In this document: piece by piece, positions 34,561 through 47,239 of the stretch | Layout of the letters: each line of letters opens with the position of its first letter | Position numbering within the stretch: the stretch's first letter is position 1 | DNA from: Microstegium vimineum | Taxonomy: Eukaryota > Streptophyta > Magnoliopsida > Poales > Poaceae | Direction of reading: 5' to 3' | Assembly (NCBI GenBank): GCA_022036555.1 | Contig: CM039123.1 | Span: forward strand, 13,393,217 to 13,457,216 | Length of the DNA stretch: 64,000 nucleotides | Notes under the pieces: model-generated | Seen by the model: only the letters and a program-made list of their open reading frames with translations | Databases searched by the model: none | Told to the model about the DNA's origin: nothing | Made by a program: the position numbers and the translations under genes

Positions 34561-37500
34561 ATGGATAGGTCAGAATGGATGTACAAGATTAGTAGAGTAC
34601 TTGATCCAAGGTATCTCAGTGAAGTGAGGAAGTTTATTGCCGCTGCGAGAGCTCACCGTGACAGATCAAAGCGGATGACAATCATGTGTCCGTGTTCTCA
34701 CTGCAAGAATCTGACAGCCTACATCGATGATGGCAAGGTGCAATCTCATTTGATTCGGTTTGGTTTCATAGAGAATTACACAATCTGGACTCAGCACGAC
34801 GAAAGTGTCGACCCCAGTGGTGGTGGTGCATCTGGACTGAGCTCGGCATCGACGACGGCGAACCAAGAGCCACGTGCGCCAAACTTCTCATGTTCGACCA
34901 GAACAGAGCCAGCCTGCAACGACAATAATGATTGTGATTACATCACGGTGGAGGATCTACTCGAGGACATGGAAGATGATGATGGTGGTCAGGAGGCCAC
35001 CGTGTAGGAACCCGAGGATGTGCAGCTTTTTGATGATTTAGTGAAGCACATCGATGAGGACGATGTTGTGTATGGTTCCCCAAAGTGGTGGAAAATTTCA
35101 GAGAGATGAAGCAGGCGTCACTTGATCCTCTATATCCAGATGGTGGCGAATGTCCGAAAGAGTGCACCGTGCTTTGTTTTATCCTCCACATGTTGATGAT
35201 GAAGGCTCGACATGGTTGGTTTGACAACAACTTCAATGAGCTGTTAAGTTACCTGGCTACCACGTATCTGAAGGGTAACAAGTTTCCCATGAATACTTAT
35301 CGGGCAAAGAAGTTGATTCGTCTAGTGTCGATGAAAGTTTGAAAGTTCGATGCCTGCCCTAACCACTGCATCATGTATCGGCCGGGCACTAAGTATGAGG
35401 CGATGAGGAGCTGTCTGCACTGCAACGCGGGTCGTTACAAGAAGAATGCTGGCTGTCGTGTGGAAGCAGACGGCGACGAATCGTTGCGAGGTGGTCCGAA
35501 GAAGAAGAAGAAGAAGAAGAAGAAGAAGAGGGGTAAGAAGAATACTGCTGCAGATAATCGCATCACGGCTCAGCAGGACGAGGAGGAAGAGGGCTACACG
35601 CAACGAAGAAGCTCGGTAATGTCGGTGTGGTATCTGCCTATGATCGACCGCCTGCGTGCACTATTCAGGAACCTAGAGGATGCCAAGCTCTTGTCGTGGC
35701 ATGCATCAGATGACCACAAGAAGGATGATGGCATGCTGCGGCACCCATCTGATGGCCAACAGTGGAAAGATTTTGACAAGGCATATCTAGAATTCGGCAA
35801 CAAGTCAAGAAACATTCGGTTCGCGCTCAGTACTGACAGGATGAACCCTTTCAGTGAGCTTAGCAGCTCGCACAACACCTGGCCCGTCATACTCACCATG
35901 TACATCCTACCTCCCCATCTGTGTCAGAAGCGCATGTATCTCATGCTGACCATGCTGATCTCAGGACCAAGGCAACCCGGTAACGATATTGATGTTTTCC
36001 TAGAACCGTTAATGGAGGAAATGCAGGAGCTATTTGATGTTGGGGTCGAGATGACTGATGCATACCGCAAGGAGAGGTTCACCCTAAGGGCCATCATATT
36101 TGTCACGATCACTGATTACCCTGGTCTCTTCTCACTGTCAGGGCAGATCAAAGGGAAAACTGTCTGTGTAAAGTGCATTGATGGGACATGCCACCATTAC
36201 CTTAAGGCATCCTACAAGACAATTTACATGAGGCATAGGCGGTTCCTAAGCAAAAGTCACAGGTATAGAAGACTTGCTATGAATCAATACTTCGACAATC
36301 AGGTAGAGCTGCAGGGTGAACCACCCGCGCATACTTGCTGGGGTCGAAAGGTGTATGAGATGGTGAAGGATATGGATGCCATCGAGTTTGGCAAGAAGAA
36401 GAAGCCATCAGAGGAAGGGACAAAACAAACAAGAAAGCAAAAGAGGGTCAACAAGACAGAGGACGACGAGGAGGAAACACCACACGTTCCTTTCAAGAAG
36501 AAGTCAATCTTCTTCAACTACCTGTCATGCTGGAAAACACTAAACACACCTCATGCCATCGATTGCATGCATCTTGAAAAGAATGTATTCGAAAGAACGA
36601 TTGGTGTATTGCTCGACATCAAAAACAAGACGAAGGATGGTCTCAAATCACGGATGGATCTTCAACACCTGGGCATCAGGCATGACCTTCACCCGGGACC
36701 GCCTCATAATGGTAAAGTTGACATACCAGGTGCCGCATATAACCTAAGACGCGATGAGAAGATATCTATGCTCAAATTGTTGAGGGGTATCAAGGTACCG
36801 ACCGGTTTCTCCTCAAACACCAAGAGCCTCGTCTGCATGAAAGACCTCACAATGGCTGGCTTCAACTCACATGACTGCCACGTCATGCTAACGGTGTTCC
36901 TTCCCATCGTTATCAGGGCTATCAGTCCAGAGTATGTGAAGATGGTAATCACTCGGATGTCGTACTTTTTTAACCGCATCACACAGAAGGTCATCGGCAA
37001 AGCTGAACTGCGTGCCCTGAAGGAGTTCATCGTGGAGACCCTTTGCCAGCTCGAAATGTGCTTTCCCCCTTCTTTCTTGAACATTATGCCTCACCTAATA
37101 ATACACATGGTTGATTAGATTGAGCAACTGGGCCCTGTGTACCTACACCAGATGTGGACGTACGAGCGCTTCATGTCCACCCTCAACAGATATGTCCATA
37201 ACCATGCTTACCCGGAGGGCTCTATGATTGAGGCATAAACAACAGAGGAGTCCGTCAACTGGTGTATGAGGTACATAAAGGATGGGAGGGAGATTGGATT
37301 GCCTGTTCATCAACACGAGGGAAGAACCACCGAGAAGGGGTGCACGGGATGGCAAGTACGCACCGATATACCATACAAAGATGTGGAAGAAGCTCATTAT
37401 AGCATCCTTCATTAGTTGGTGAGCATGGACAAATATGTTGATAAACACCTAGATGAGATTCGCGCTGCACATGACAGACAACGCACGGAGGAATGGGTCC

Positions 37501-38183
37501 AAAAACATCACAAGAGCAGTTTCATAGAGTGACTTAAAGAGCAATGCATCCCCCTAGAAGGATGCCCTGATGAAGATACGAATACCATTAAAAAGTTGAT
37601 ACAAGGGCCGTCCACTCAAGTTACGACTTGGCAAGGGTACGACGTGATGGGGTATAGGTTCCACATGAAAGACAAGGACAAGAAGAGCGTGTCACAGAAT
37701 AGCGGTGTTCGATACGAAGGAGTCTTCGGGGCCACAAACACGAGGACACAATGCTATGGACAGGTTGGCGAAATATGGGAGCTTGACTATGGAAGAAACC
37801 TTCGCCTAACTGTCTTTCGAGTCGACTGGGTTAACTCGAAAACAGTTGTTGTGGACAGATTAGGGTTAACCACAGTGAACCTCAAAAGTACCGGATATAA
37901 AGATGATCAGTGGGCACTAGCTACAAACGTCGCGCAGGTGGCTTACTATATCTATCTAGAGGACACAAAGAAACACGTGGTGGTGTCTGGAAAGCAGAGG
38001 ATCGTAGGAGCTGATGGTGTCCAGAGTCCAGAACAGTACAACAACTATGAAGAGCTCCAACTTTTCACCGATCTACCAACGAAGGTCAAGGCCGTCAAGG
38101 ATCGTTGCAACAAGAGTGGTCTAAAGCCATGGGCCCGCCCCGATGGTGAGGTGCGATCCGTGAAAGCGCCAGTACCAAAATGA
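34561..38183 (+). pseudogene. CACTA-1 TNP2-like transposase (TnpD)
   Basis: The product starts MDRSEWMYKISRVLDPRYL, the transposase-associated domain with a CPCSHCKN zinc-like motif (34561-35007). The TNP2/Transposase_21 core follows at 35373-37118 (VWYLPMIDRLRALF, LTMYILPPHLCQKRMYLML, CMHLEKNVFERTIGVLLDIK). DUF4218/DUF4216-like C-terminal sequence comes next (QMWTYERFMSTLNRYVHNHA; WELDYGRNLRLTVFRVDWV). It should cut and join the CACTA ends. It is broken by stops near 35006, 35340, 37116, 37236, 37413 and 37531 and by a frame change near 35080. Many stops fit C-to-T decay (CAG to TAG). The ATG follows an AG acceptor (TTTGCAG) at 34556, suggesting a 5' UTR intron. Confidence 0.93.
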
Positions 38184-38439
38184 GATGTAATAAAGTAGTA
38201 GAGAACTTGTGCAATGAAAGCTTGTATGAATTTATGAGTTGACATGTTATGAGCAAATGGTTATAAAAGCTTGTATTTATATGCCACTCAATGACATGTA
38301 ATAAATTATTCAAGTATAGCATTTACAGAGTGTTATAAGGTTATAAAAGCTTGTATGGATATATATCAATTTAGCAATTTAAAAGCTTGTATAAATTATT
38401 GGAATTTATAAAAACTTGAATACTAGAGAGAGAGAGAGG

Positions 38440-38525
38440 TTTACCGCAGTGGGCTTTATAAGGTGCCCGCTGCGGTTAATGTTTATCGCAGCGGGAGCCT
38501 TATAATGCCCGCTGCGGTAAATGTT
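38440..38525. promoter_or_regulatory. CACTA-1 internal copy of the sub-terminal repeats
   Basis: TTTACCGCAGTGGGC, GCCCGCTGCGGTTAA, TTATCGCAGCGGG and GCCCGCTGCGGTAAA cluster here, between the two genes and far from the ends. About 60 bp later a GC-rich leader begins. The position suggests a promoter or operator for the downstream TnpA/Ulp1 gene. Confidence 0.75.
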
Positions 38526-39289
38526 TTGGTATATAACTTAACGTTTGAACTGCGCGGGTTCTTCTTCATCGCAACACTCTGTCTTCTCTCCCGAAGGGCT
38601 GCCCAAATCCGCCGCCGCCGTTGAGCCACCCCGCCTCCGTCCTCGCCACCACGCAACCGGTCCCCTCGCCCCTTAGGCCGCCGCGGTGCCCTAGCACCTC
38701 CTCGGTTTCCTAGCGCCGCCGCGGTGCCCTAGCGCCGCTACCTCAGTGCTCCTCTAGTGCCCTAGCGCCCCCTGTGCTCCTCTCCGGTGCCCCCTCGCCT
38801 CGGTGACGCAGAGCCCTAGCGCCTCGCCTCGGTGCTCGGTCACCGGTGCTCCTCCTCGCCTCGGTCCTCATCATCCCGCCGCCTCGGTCCTCGCCATCCC
38901 GGCCCGCCTCGGTGCTCGGTGTAAGGTGCTCGCCGTGGTGCTCGGTGCTTGGTGCTCGGTGGTCGCCGTGGTGCTCGGTGCTCGCCTGGTGCTCCTCTCC
39001 CTCTGCTCCATCCCCTCGGTTTGCCTATGATGATGCCCCAAAACTCCTCTGTGATGCTTGTGATTATTTTCTCTGTGATTATTTCCTCTGTGATGCTGTC
39101 TGTGATGCTGTGAGATACTGCCTGTGATGCACCGAGGATGTGACGAAATTTTATTTTTCACTGAGCATATGCCACTGAACTGATGAAATGAAATGCTATT
39201 TTTAGTCACTAAACTGATGAAACATGATTTTCATTGAGCATGGCTTTCTACTTGTATAATTGATGGGTTGACCATGGCTTACTACTTGT

Positions 39290-40157
39290 ATAATTGATGG
39301 CTTACTACTTACTACTTACTACTTTGTACTCTACTAGTCTACTCTACTTACTACTTTCTACTCTACTCTAGTTACTTATGCAATGATGTGAAATACTACT
39401 ACTCTACTACTAGTGGCATATGCAATGAAGTGAAATACTACTTAAATGCTGAGGCAGCGGTGGCTATGATGATCAAATACCCCCCTCCTAAACTTGGATG
39501 GCTCATATAATGGGTTGAATCTGAGCCAACTTTTTCTTTTATTTGAATTATGTACTTTATCTCATGTATTTTATACTTTATCACTAGGTGCCAACTTGTA
39601 CTATTTCTACTTGTACTATTACTACTTGCACTTGTACATGTACTCAACTTGTAACCCACCCCCTACTTGTACTCTACTTGTAACCCACCCCCTACTTGTA
39701 CTCTACTTGTACTTGTACTCAACTTGTACTCTATTACTCATCTAATACATACTTCTACTAGTTACTACTTGTCTACTTCTACTTGTCTACTCTACTTCTA
39801 CTTCTACTTGTACTCTACTTCTACTTCTACTTGTCTACTCTACTTCTACTAGTTACTACTTGCCTTCTCTACTTCTACTTGTCTACTCTACTTGTACTCT
39901 ACTATACTTGTACTCTACTACTTGTACTACTATACTACTTGTGTACTCTACTACTAGTGAAATACTACTTGTGTACTCTACTAGTTACTACTTGTACTCT
40001 ACTATACTTGTACTCTACTACTTGTACTACTCTACTACTTGTGTACTCTACTACTAGTGAAATACTACTTGTGTACTCTACTAGTTACTACTTGTACTCT
40101 ACTATTTCTTTATACTCTACTTCTACTACTTACTACTTGTGTACTCTACTATACTGA
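39290..40157 (+). repeat. TACTTGTACTC tandem repeat in CACTA-1
   Basis: About 860 bp of degenerate tandem units built from CTACTTGTACTCTAC and TACTTCTACTTGTCTAC. Units of about 110 bp are themselves duplicated (for example ACTACTTGTGTACTCTACTA recurs at intervals). It lies between the GC-rich leader (38570-39050) and the second gene, probably within a 5' UTR intron that ends at the CTAG before 40189. Open frames through it are repeat artefacts. Confidence 0.85.
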
Positions 40158-40197
40158 AATGTCTCATGTGTATAGGTTACCTCTAGTTTGACTTCAA

Positions 40198-43100
40198 ATG
40201 GAGGCAGGGCACCCGTTCAACGAATGGAGGGACCCTACCCCTAGTCCATCTACTTCAACTGAATACGAGAGCCAGGTGTCCATTACACCACCACGGGCAA
40301 AGAAGCTCCGTACAGAGGAGGACGATGATCCTAACTACGATGCAGAGGTTGAGGGTGTTGCTGACTCTGATTCACAGAAAGGGACCAAATACGAGTATAA
40401 AAGAAGAGTTCCACGGATTGAAGAAACAATAGCCGGCGTCAGGCGTGAGGTAGAAACCTGGTCTACGGCGTATTTTAGCATGTTGAATTCAGTTTGTGAG
40501 GTACTTAATGCTAGTGCACCTGAACAGATTCCAATTTCGCCTCGTCGGTTGGAGTTCAATGTTGAAGAAGGGGTCAGGGATGAAGAAGGCCCCGCTCCCG
40601 CTCCCGCTCTCGCTCCCGCTCCATCAACGACCTCATCCTCAGCGAAATCTAAGGGGGTGAAACGGAGGAGGGGGGGAACATGGGAGGCACCAGAGGGAGT
40701 TGACTGATGATGTCCACATCATCCTTGTGGTGGGGCCAGAGGGAAACCCGTTGATGCCGCTTGAGGTCATCAGCCGATACAACAACCAGGTGGGTTGCAT
40801 AGTCAGGGAGAAGGTGCTCATCACATGGCTGACCTGGCACGCTGTCCCAGACGATATCAAGGAGAATGTCTGGGGCGAGGTGACTAGGAAATTCTCCTAT
40901 CCAGAAGGCGCCGACATGGCCAAATGCAAGGAGTGGGCATTGCACGTGGCGTCTTGTTCATGGCGCAACTTCAAGTCCATGCTTGCTAGGGATTTCCTGA
41001 AGAAAGAGAAGTCACCCATACACAAATACACCATGGTGAAGGCGCATGTATGGGACGAATTTGTCAGGATGAGGAGTACCCGTGAAGCTCAGGAACAAAG
41101 CGCCAAGTTTAGCGCGCTGGCGAAGAAGAACAAGCATCCCCACCACTTGGGCATGATTGGCTTTGCTGGTCATAGGCCCCGGTGGCAGGCACAAGAACAA
41201 GCTAGACAAGAGGCAGGACTTCCCGATCCCTATGAAGGGGTTGATCCTAGGGCAAAGGACTTCATTTTTGCTCGTATTTTGAAGAGGTTAAAGCTAGGTG
41301 CGACCAAGTTCAACGAGCCTCATTTCGAGGCGGTGGGTAGGCTGTCATCGAGGCCACCAAATCCAAGGACAATATCGAGGTCCGCAGAGGACACGACATG
41401 TTGACCGAGGTCCTTGGAACCCCTGAGCATCGTGGTCGCGTTCGTGGAATGTAGTCGAAGATGAGCTGGTTGTCCGTTGAGACCTGGCAAACCGACTCTA
41501 CCAAGTACCGGTCAAGGGATAGGTACAAGAAAGAAACCTTTCAAAAAGGATATGAGGAAGGCATGGCCGAAATGATTAGCCAAGGAATAAAGAAGGCCTT
41601 CACCAGCAACGACCCCGAAATGGTGGCTATGAGGTCACATATGTTTTGTCAGGCTGGTCTTTCCGCGCCTCTGACTCAAGTTCCAGAAAGACGATTGGTG
41701 CAGAGGCTACAAGACATCAAGCAAATCCTACATGTCCAGCTCCAGATCCCATTCGGGCGGTCATGCAAGAAGATGTTTATCGCAGAGGGAGTTGTACATC
41801 CAGTCCACGAAATTGTGGAATTCAACATAGATGACATCCCTAAGAACTATGTTGTCGTGACCCCCGCCTGGATTGCGCCAAATAACGAAGATTATGAATT
41901 GGATCATCCTAGCTTACAGCAACACCGAATTCTAGGAACAACAATTGGACACGAAATCTTGTGGAATCAAGAAGACGTTGAGATCATCCCGGAGACACCA
42001 ACTGGAACACCAACCACCGGTGGATCACAACCATCAGTTGCCGGATCTTGTCCCCCTGAACCGGAAGATCCGAATGACAGCGGAGATGGTGACAAGGAAG
42101 ATGGCGAGGACAAGGGCAAGGAAAAACCACATGGTGATGGCAAAGGCGGGGAGGAGAAGGGAGGAGGAGATGGCGGGGACAAGGGCATGGAAATGGGCGC
42201 AAGCTCAACCCCTCCTCCAAGTAGTCCACAGGCGGATCCATTGAGAAGTCTAGCTGCGGACCCACTTGCGGACCCACCTCCAGACCCACTGGGAAATGCA
42301 GAGGCACCTATGGAGGACCAACCTGTGGACCCACAGGAAGTGCAGAGGCACCAATGGGGGACAAGGAAGGGCCAGAGGGGCAACAAGGCACGGAGGATCC
42401 AAGCATGAGCGCCAAATCGCTGCCGTACACTACTACATTCGAAAGGTACGGTATCGTGATGCATAATATCATGTTCAACTTTCTATCCTATAAAATGGTA
42501 GTAACCTTTACTAAACTCTCTTAACCGTTCTCTAGGCCTCCTAATACTAGCCAACAGCTATTTCCGGAGGACGAAGACTGTCCTGACATCTATGAGCGTG
42601 GGAAGTTCTTGATTCCTAAGGCATAGCTCATAGATGAGGAACTATGGGAAACAAGAAGATTTCATAGGTGGTATATGGAAGTGGCAAAAGCCGGGATGTC
42701 AGGTTTTACAATCAAGATTCCCCCGAAGTACTTCCACTTGGCCGAAACTATTACTCTTCCTGTAGACTTCCGCGACATGTGGCACCTATTCCGGGAAGAA
42801 GACCTTGACATTGTCCAAGTCACCCTATTCAATCTGTAAGTCTCATTGGCAGTTTCACAGATTTCAGCAATACTAATGGTCAACTGTATACTTAGTATGA
42901 CAAGATGACTTCTCCGTGCAGGACGTCGGTGATAGTAAGCAACAAAAAGAGTCATCCTGTTCTCTACCTCTCTCCAATGCATATTGCCGAGAGAGTCATC
43001 AAAGGGTATGAGATAACGGATCCAAAGTTAACCGTGCGACAGAGAAAACAGAAATATGAAGATAATATGAAAGATGAGAATAAGGCATTGTCAAGGTACA

Positions 43101-45639
43101 TAAACGAAGTGATGAAGAAGGTCCACCCGGATGGGCCGCACTGTATCAAGGCGGCTTACCACTTTGGGTAAGTCAAAATTGTACATAGAGCTAAGTGGCT
43201 AGGATCATAAACTTAGATCGTCGTCGTAACCCGTGTTTTGTTTGAATTGTGTAGCAAGGGCCAAGTCGATGGCCACTGGGTTGCATTTATCATCTATCAT
43301 CAAGATGGTAGGGCATGCATATTTGACTCATTGTGGGTACCAAACAAACCAGGGTACAAGGCCTTCGAAGATTGCTTGAAAACGTAAGTCACCAAGCTTA
43401 TTGATCATTTACGGTTATATCGTACGTATTCAAATTGTTGCTAACTAACACTAATGCATTTCGTACAGTGCTTACAGGGCATATCTAAAGGAACCCCAAT
43501 GCTGGGATCGAAGAAGTGACAAGTTCAAGAAGAAACATTCATACCACTTAAAGATCCGACGTGAATTTCCCGTAATTATTCCAAAGATTCATTCATGTTT
43601 TCTTATTATTTTTTTCTAATGCTTCTGTATCGATCATGCAGTGCGCTAAACAACCTTATGGATCAAAGGCATGTGGCTTGTACACCTGCGCATACCTAAG
43701 GCAGTGCAAGGAGTACACCAGCAGCCGAAAGAAACTCAAGACGGGAGTCAAGGAGTGGGAACGCATTACGAAAGACCGTCTGAAGAATCATGGACCCTTG
43801 TGTTTAGGCGATTAACGACAATACTAGATCACTATGACTAACGTGTGTTTTGCAGAGGCAAAGTTGTTAATGTTAGGTCATTAGTGATGCAATTTTGAAT
43901 GGGCTTAATGGATATTCATGCCCCCAAGATGGAAATCGTTTCGGTTGCAAAGGATGAAGATACACATCGAAGACTAGGCTAGTTCTTAGTGCCATAAGGT
44001 TGAGAAGGGCACTAAGTATAGCTAGGGTTTTGTTTTTCCTTTGACCGTACTATAAAGGGGGGTATGAGGTTAGTAGCTTGACCTAGGAGAGTTTAGGAAA
44101 GTGGGTATATGCACACTTGTCATAACTAGTCCTAGAGACCTTGCTTTCAGCCCTTGATAAACCCTAGAAATGGTAGGAGCAAAATCCCTTGAGGAACCTC
44201 AGCGAAAACAGTTGAAATAGAGGGAGAAAGAGGCTCCGGACTACTCTGCTACGTGGGCGTCGGACCAAGGAGAGTGGTCCGACGGTCCCTGACTTAGGCA
44301 AAATCTCAGCTCGAGGAGCTCCGGACCACCTGTCTGGAAAGCGTCGGACCATAGGAGAGTGGTCCGATGGCTTGGTTCAGAGACAGAGAAGGCTCCGAAC
44401 TAGTCCGACGGCTAGTCCGACGCCTCTAGACAGGAAGTCGGGTTCATGCAGAGAGCCCCCTGGTTCCGGACCAGAGCGTCGGACCAGGGCACCGGACCAA
44501 GGAGAGTGGTCCAGTGGTTCGTATAAGAGAGGAAGTTTTTCACTCAGAGAGCACCGAGGCTCCGGACCAGTGCGTCGGACCAGAACGTCGGACCAAGCAG
44601 AGTTGTCCGACGGCGCCTGAGTTTGAATTCAGAGTGAGCTCTGGACCAGTGTGCATGGTCCGGTGGTATGAGCTCCGGACTAGTCCGGTGGCTTCGCAGA
44701 GAGAAGAAAAAGTAAAAACGGCTAGTTTTGGAGGTGGGGACTATTTATAGTTGCCCCCTTCATCCTTAGAGGTCTTCTTGGCCATTGTTTCAGTTGGTGA
44801 CACCTTGAGAAATCCTTTGGAGAGTCAAGAGGCTAGTGAGGGAGAGATTAGAGAGAGTTCATCTTGTTCTTCCCTCCTAGAGTGATTAGGAGTGACTTGT
44901 GTGCATCCATCCACCTTCCTAGCCTTGAGTTGGTCAAGTGAAGGTCTTGTGCTTGTTACTCTTGGTGTTCGACAGCACCTAGACGGTTTGGTGGTGTTCG
45001 GAGGAAGTGATCACCGGGAGATTGTTGGCGGCTCTTCTCCAAGCTTCTGTGATCGGTTGTGGGCGATTCACCGAGCCGGAGTGGCGAAGAATCAACCCGT
45101 AGAGAGCACTCTACCCTTGCGCGGGTAGAGGGGGAGCGATACCTTGCGAGGTGCTCCAACGAGGACTACGGGGGGTGTGTCGACACCTCGATACCTCGGG
45201 AAAAATCGCTGCGTCACTGAGAATTTCTTTTCCCTAGCTCTTTACATTTCCGCATTACTTTCCGTCTTGTTTTTATCTTACCTACTAGAATTGCTTAGGT
45301 TGCTTTTAATTCCCATGAACTGCTACCGCTTTCTAGCTAGGATACACGGATCGTAGGCACTAGGGGTGATTGACATTTGATAGATTTTCATATTTGCTTT
45401 AGAAATTTAAAACAAGCCCAATTCACCCCCCATCTTGGGCATCTTGATCCTTTCACCGTCTTGCTTTCAAGCAACTAAAGGCAGACATTTGTAAGTTCCT
45501 ACTAGAGAACTGTGTGCTCGAAGGGCAAGAATTCTTCGACAATGAGGGTGATCTGGCGGTTCTACCTGAGTTCGAGAAGTTCAGGAAGTGGGACACCATG
45601 CTCCGTCCCACGGATTACAAATACCAAGTGGAAATTTGA
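40198..45639 (+). pseudogene. CACTA-1 TnpA-like protein with Ulp1/C48 protease domain
   Basis: Inferred exons: 40198-42445, 42535-42835, 42922-43167, 43255-43383, 43469-43571 and 43642-45639, the last split by an LTR insertion at about 43799-45455. The N-terminal part resembles plant En/Spm TnpA-type DNA-binding proteins (WLTWHAVPDDIKENVWGEV). A proline/glycine/acid-rich linker follows. The C-terminus is a Ulp1-like cysteine protease with GHWVAFII (His), CIFDSL (Asp), and KQPYGSKACGLYTC (Gln and Cys), as used to cleave SUMO-type tags. It is broken by a frameshift near 40700, another near 41400 and a TAG near 42625. The domain pairing matches the second gene of the other CACTA element, so it is an element gene and not a host capture. 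Confidence 0.85.
43799..45455 (+). mobile_element. LTR-like insertion in the Ulp1 exon
   Basis: About 1.66 kb interrupts the last exon: coding sequence stops at AATCATGGACCC and resumes at CGTCTTGCTTTCAAGCAAC. The insert starts TGTGTTTAGGCGATTAACG and ends GATCCTTTCA, which fits TG...CA LTR ends. It has no internal genes, so a solo LTR is likely. It contains many copies of short motifs such as CTCCGGACCA and GCGTCGGACCA (44230-44690). I could not define a clean 5-bp duplication. Confidence 0.65.
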
Positions 45640-45799
45640 ATTTGAAATGTAATCCTTGGTTTCATTTGTGTATGAGGACAACAAATGTGTTTGTGTATAT
45701 ATATATGTTGTTTATCTCTGATTTGAAATCTGGATGCAATCTGTAATTATATAATTCAGTTTCTGAATCTGCATTTTTATTTTTTTAATAAAAAATATT

Positions 45800-45985
45800 A
45801 ATAGTGGCGGCCGTTATAAACAGCCCGCTGCGGTTAAATCAATTACTGCAACGGGCACTGTAGGGTGCCCGCTGCGGTTAATGGGTTTTTCGCAGCGGGC
45901 ACCAGTGACCGCCACGGTAAACGCTCCATTTACCGTGGCCTTGTCATCGCAACGGACGCCATTGCCCGCTGTGAAAAACTGATTT
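45800..45985. promoter_or_regulatory. CACTA-1 right sub-terminal repeats
   Basis: Repeated GCCCGCTGCGGTTAA-type motifs in both orientations just inside the right end. They are the counterpart of 33905-34085 and presumed transposase/TnpA binding sites. Confidence 0.8.
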
Positions 45986-46018
45986 TGACCGACACCAAAA
46001 ATCTGTTTTGATGTAGTG

Positions 46019-47239
46019 ACTTTAAAAAATTAGTCAAATACAACAATGGTCCGTAAACTATCTTTATGTGCTCCTATATCCATTCATGCAGCAGTTGAAA
46101 CTTGCCATTTACCGCCATATATGCACTGGACCCTCATCCCTAAAGTTGTGGTCACGACTAGAGAGCATCCGCCAAGTGTCACCGAAAGCTGTACAAAGAG
46201 AGCAATAGATGAGAAAAGAGAAACACGATTTGAATGACATGTGGATTTTATGGGCCGGTGTCATCAACGTCATCACACCACGTCAATTGCCACGTATTTA
46301 CATGGGCAACATGGACCCGCCGTGGTGTAAGATTGGACAAGTTTAATGATCTAGAAATACGTTTTCAGAGTTCATAAGCCTAAATGATATATAGTGAGAA
46401 ATTTATGGGCTAATGGTATATTTAACTCAAAATTATAAACCCAGGAGTACATAGTAGGTGGATATTTTAACCAGAAAAAAAATATACACCCAAAATTGTT
46501 GGAGGGCTTGTGCAAGGTCGATCCTTCATCTATAGTCTCAGACTGAAAACCGAGAGGTGGAGGGATGCAAATAATGGCCGCAGTTTGCACATGGGGTCCG
46601 TGCCAAAAAAGCAGCCAATGACATACCCAAGGTTTGCATTTGAGGACATGTGATTTGGTTTTTGAGTTTCACGTTTAGTTTCTTGCGAGTGGTCCATGCA
46701 TCATCTGAAAAGTTTATTGAGAACTGAAAAACCAGTGCCTGCCGGCTGTCTACCTTTAGTATTTCAGTTTCGCTTATCTCTTAAAAATCTACAAGAAGCT
46801 ACATATAGTTTGGGCAGATGTTCCTCTTCTTACATTGTGTTTTCGAGAAAAAAAAAAGACTCGGGTTCAGGCAGATGAACAATTGGATACCTGAACATGC
46901 GTATGCCTGAACACAGGACAGAAGATCTCATAATCGGTTTAATTATACAAGAAGCCATTTCTATTCCAAGCTTCCAAAATTAAATATCTCCACAACAAAG
47001 CATCATTCTGCTGATCGCTCGCATATTTAGTCTTAATCTTACATATATATACTGCTCCTGACTACACAGAAGAAGCAAAAGGGAGTCCTGTGTAGAATAA
47101 TGAGTCAATGACTTCCATCAAAAATAATGAGCCAATGACTGCACGAGCTAATAATAGTCACCGGCAGTTAATAGTGACCAGAAGTACATACGTGACAAGA
47201 GGGAATCATTGTGCACTAGCAGCTAGGTATACAGTACAG
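46019..47239. other. Island between CACTA elements, left part
   Basis: Mostly AT-rich sequence. A LINE-like tail (CATTGTGTTTTCGAGAAAAA) occurs near 46832-46857. No gene is supported before 47240. Confidence 0.45.

Larger units (their letters stand above)
33852..46018 (+). mobile_element. CACTA (En/Spm) transposon 1, 12.2 kb
   Basis: The left end is CACTACGTCAAAACTGATTT and the right end is the inverted AATCTGTTTTGATGTAGTG. ACT flanks it on both sides (33849-33851 and 46019-46021), the 3-bp duplication typical of CACTA elements. Sub-terminal blocks of GCCCGCTGCGGTTAA and its complement lie inside both ends. Two genes point rightwards: a TNP2-like transposase (34561-38183) and a TnpA/Ulp1 gene (40198-45639). 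Both carry stops or frameshifts, so the element is not autonomous now, though the ends look usable. Confidence 0.95.

Noticed and set aside
39494..40157. Open frames reading Leu/Tyr/Ser/Thr repeats
   Set aside because: They are translations of the CTACTTGTACTC tandem repeat, not proteins.
41967..42464. Antisense frames of 100-165 codons in the TnpA linker of CACTA-1
   Set aside because: They mirror the Pro/Gly/Asp-rich sense linker and have no independent support.
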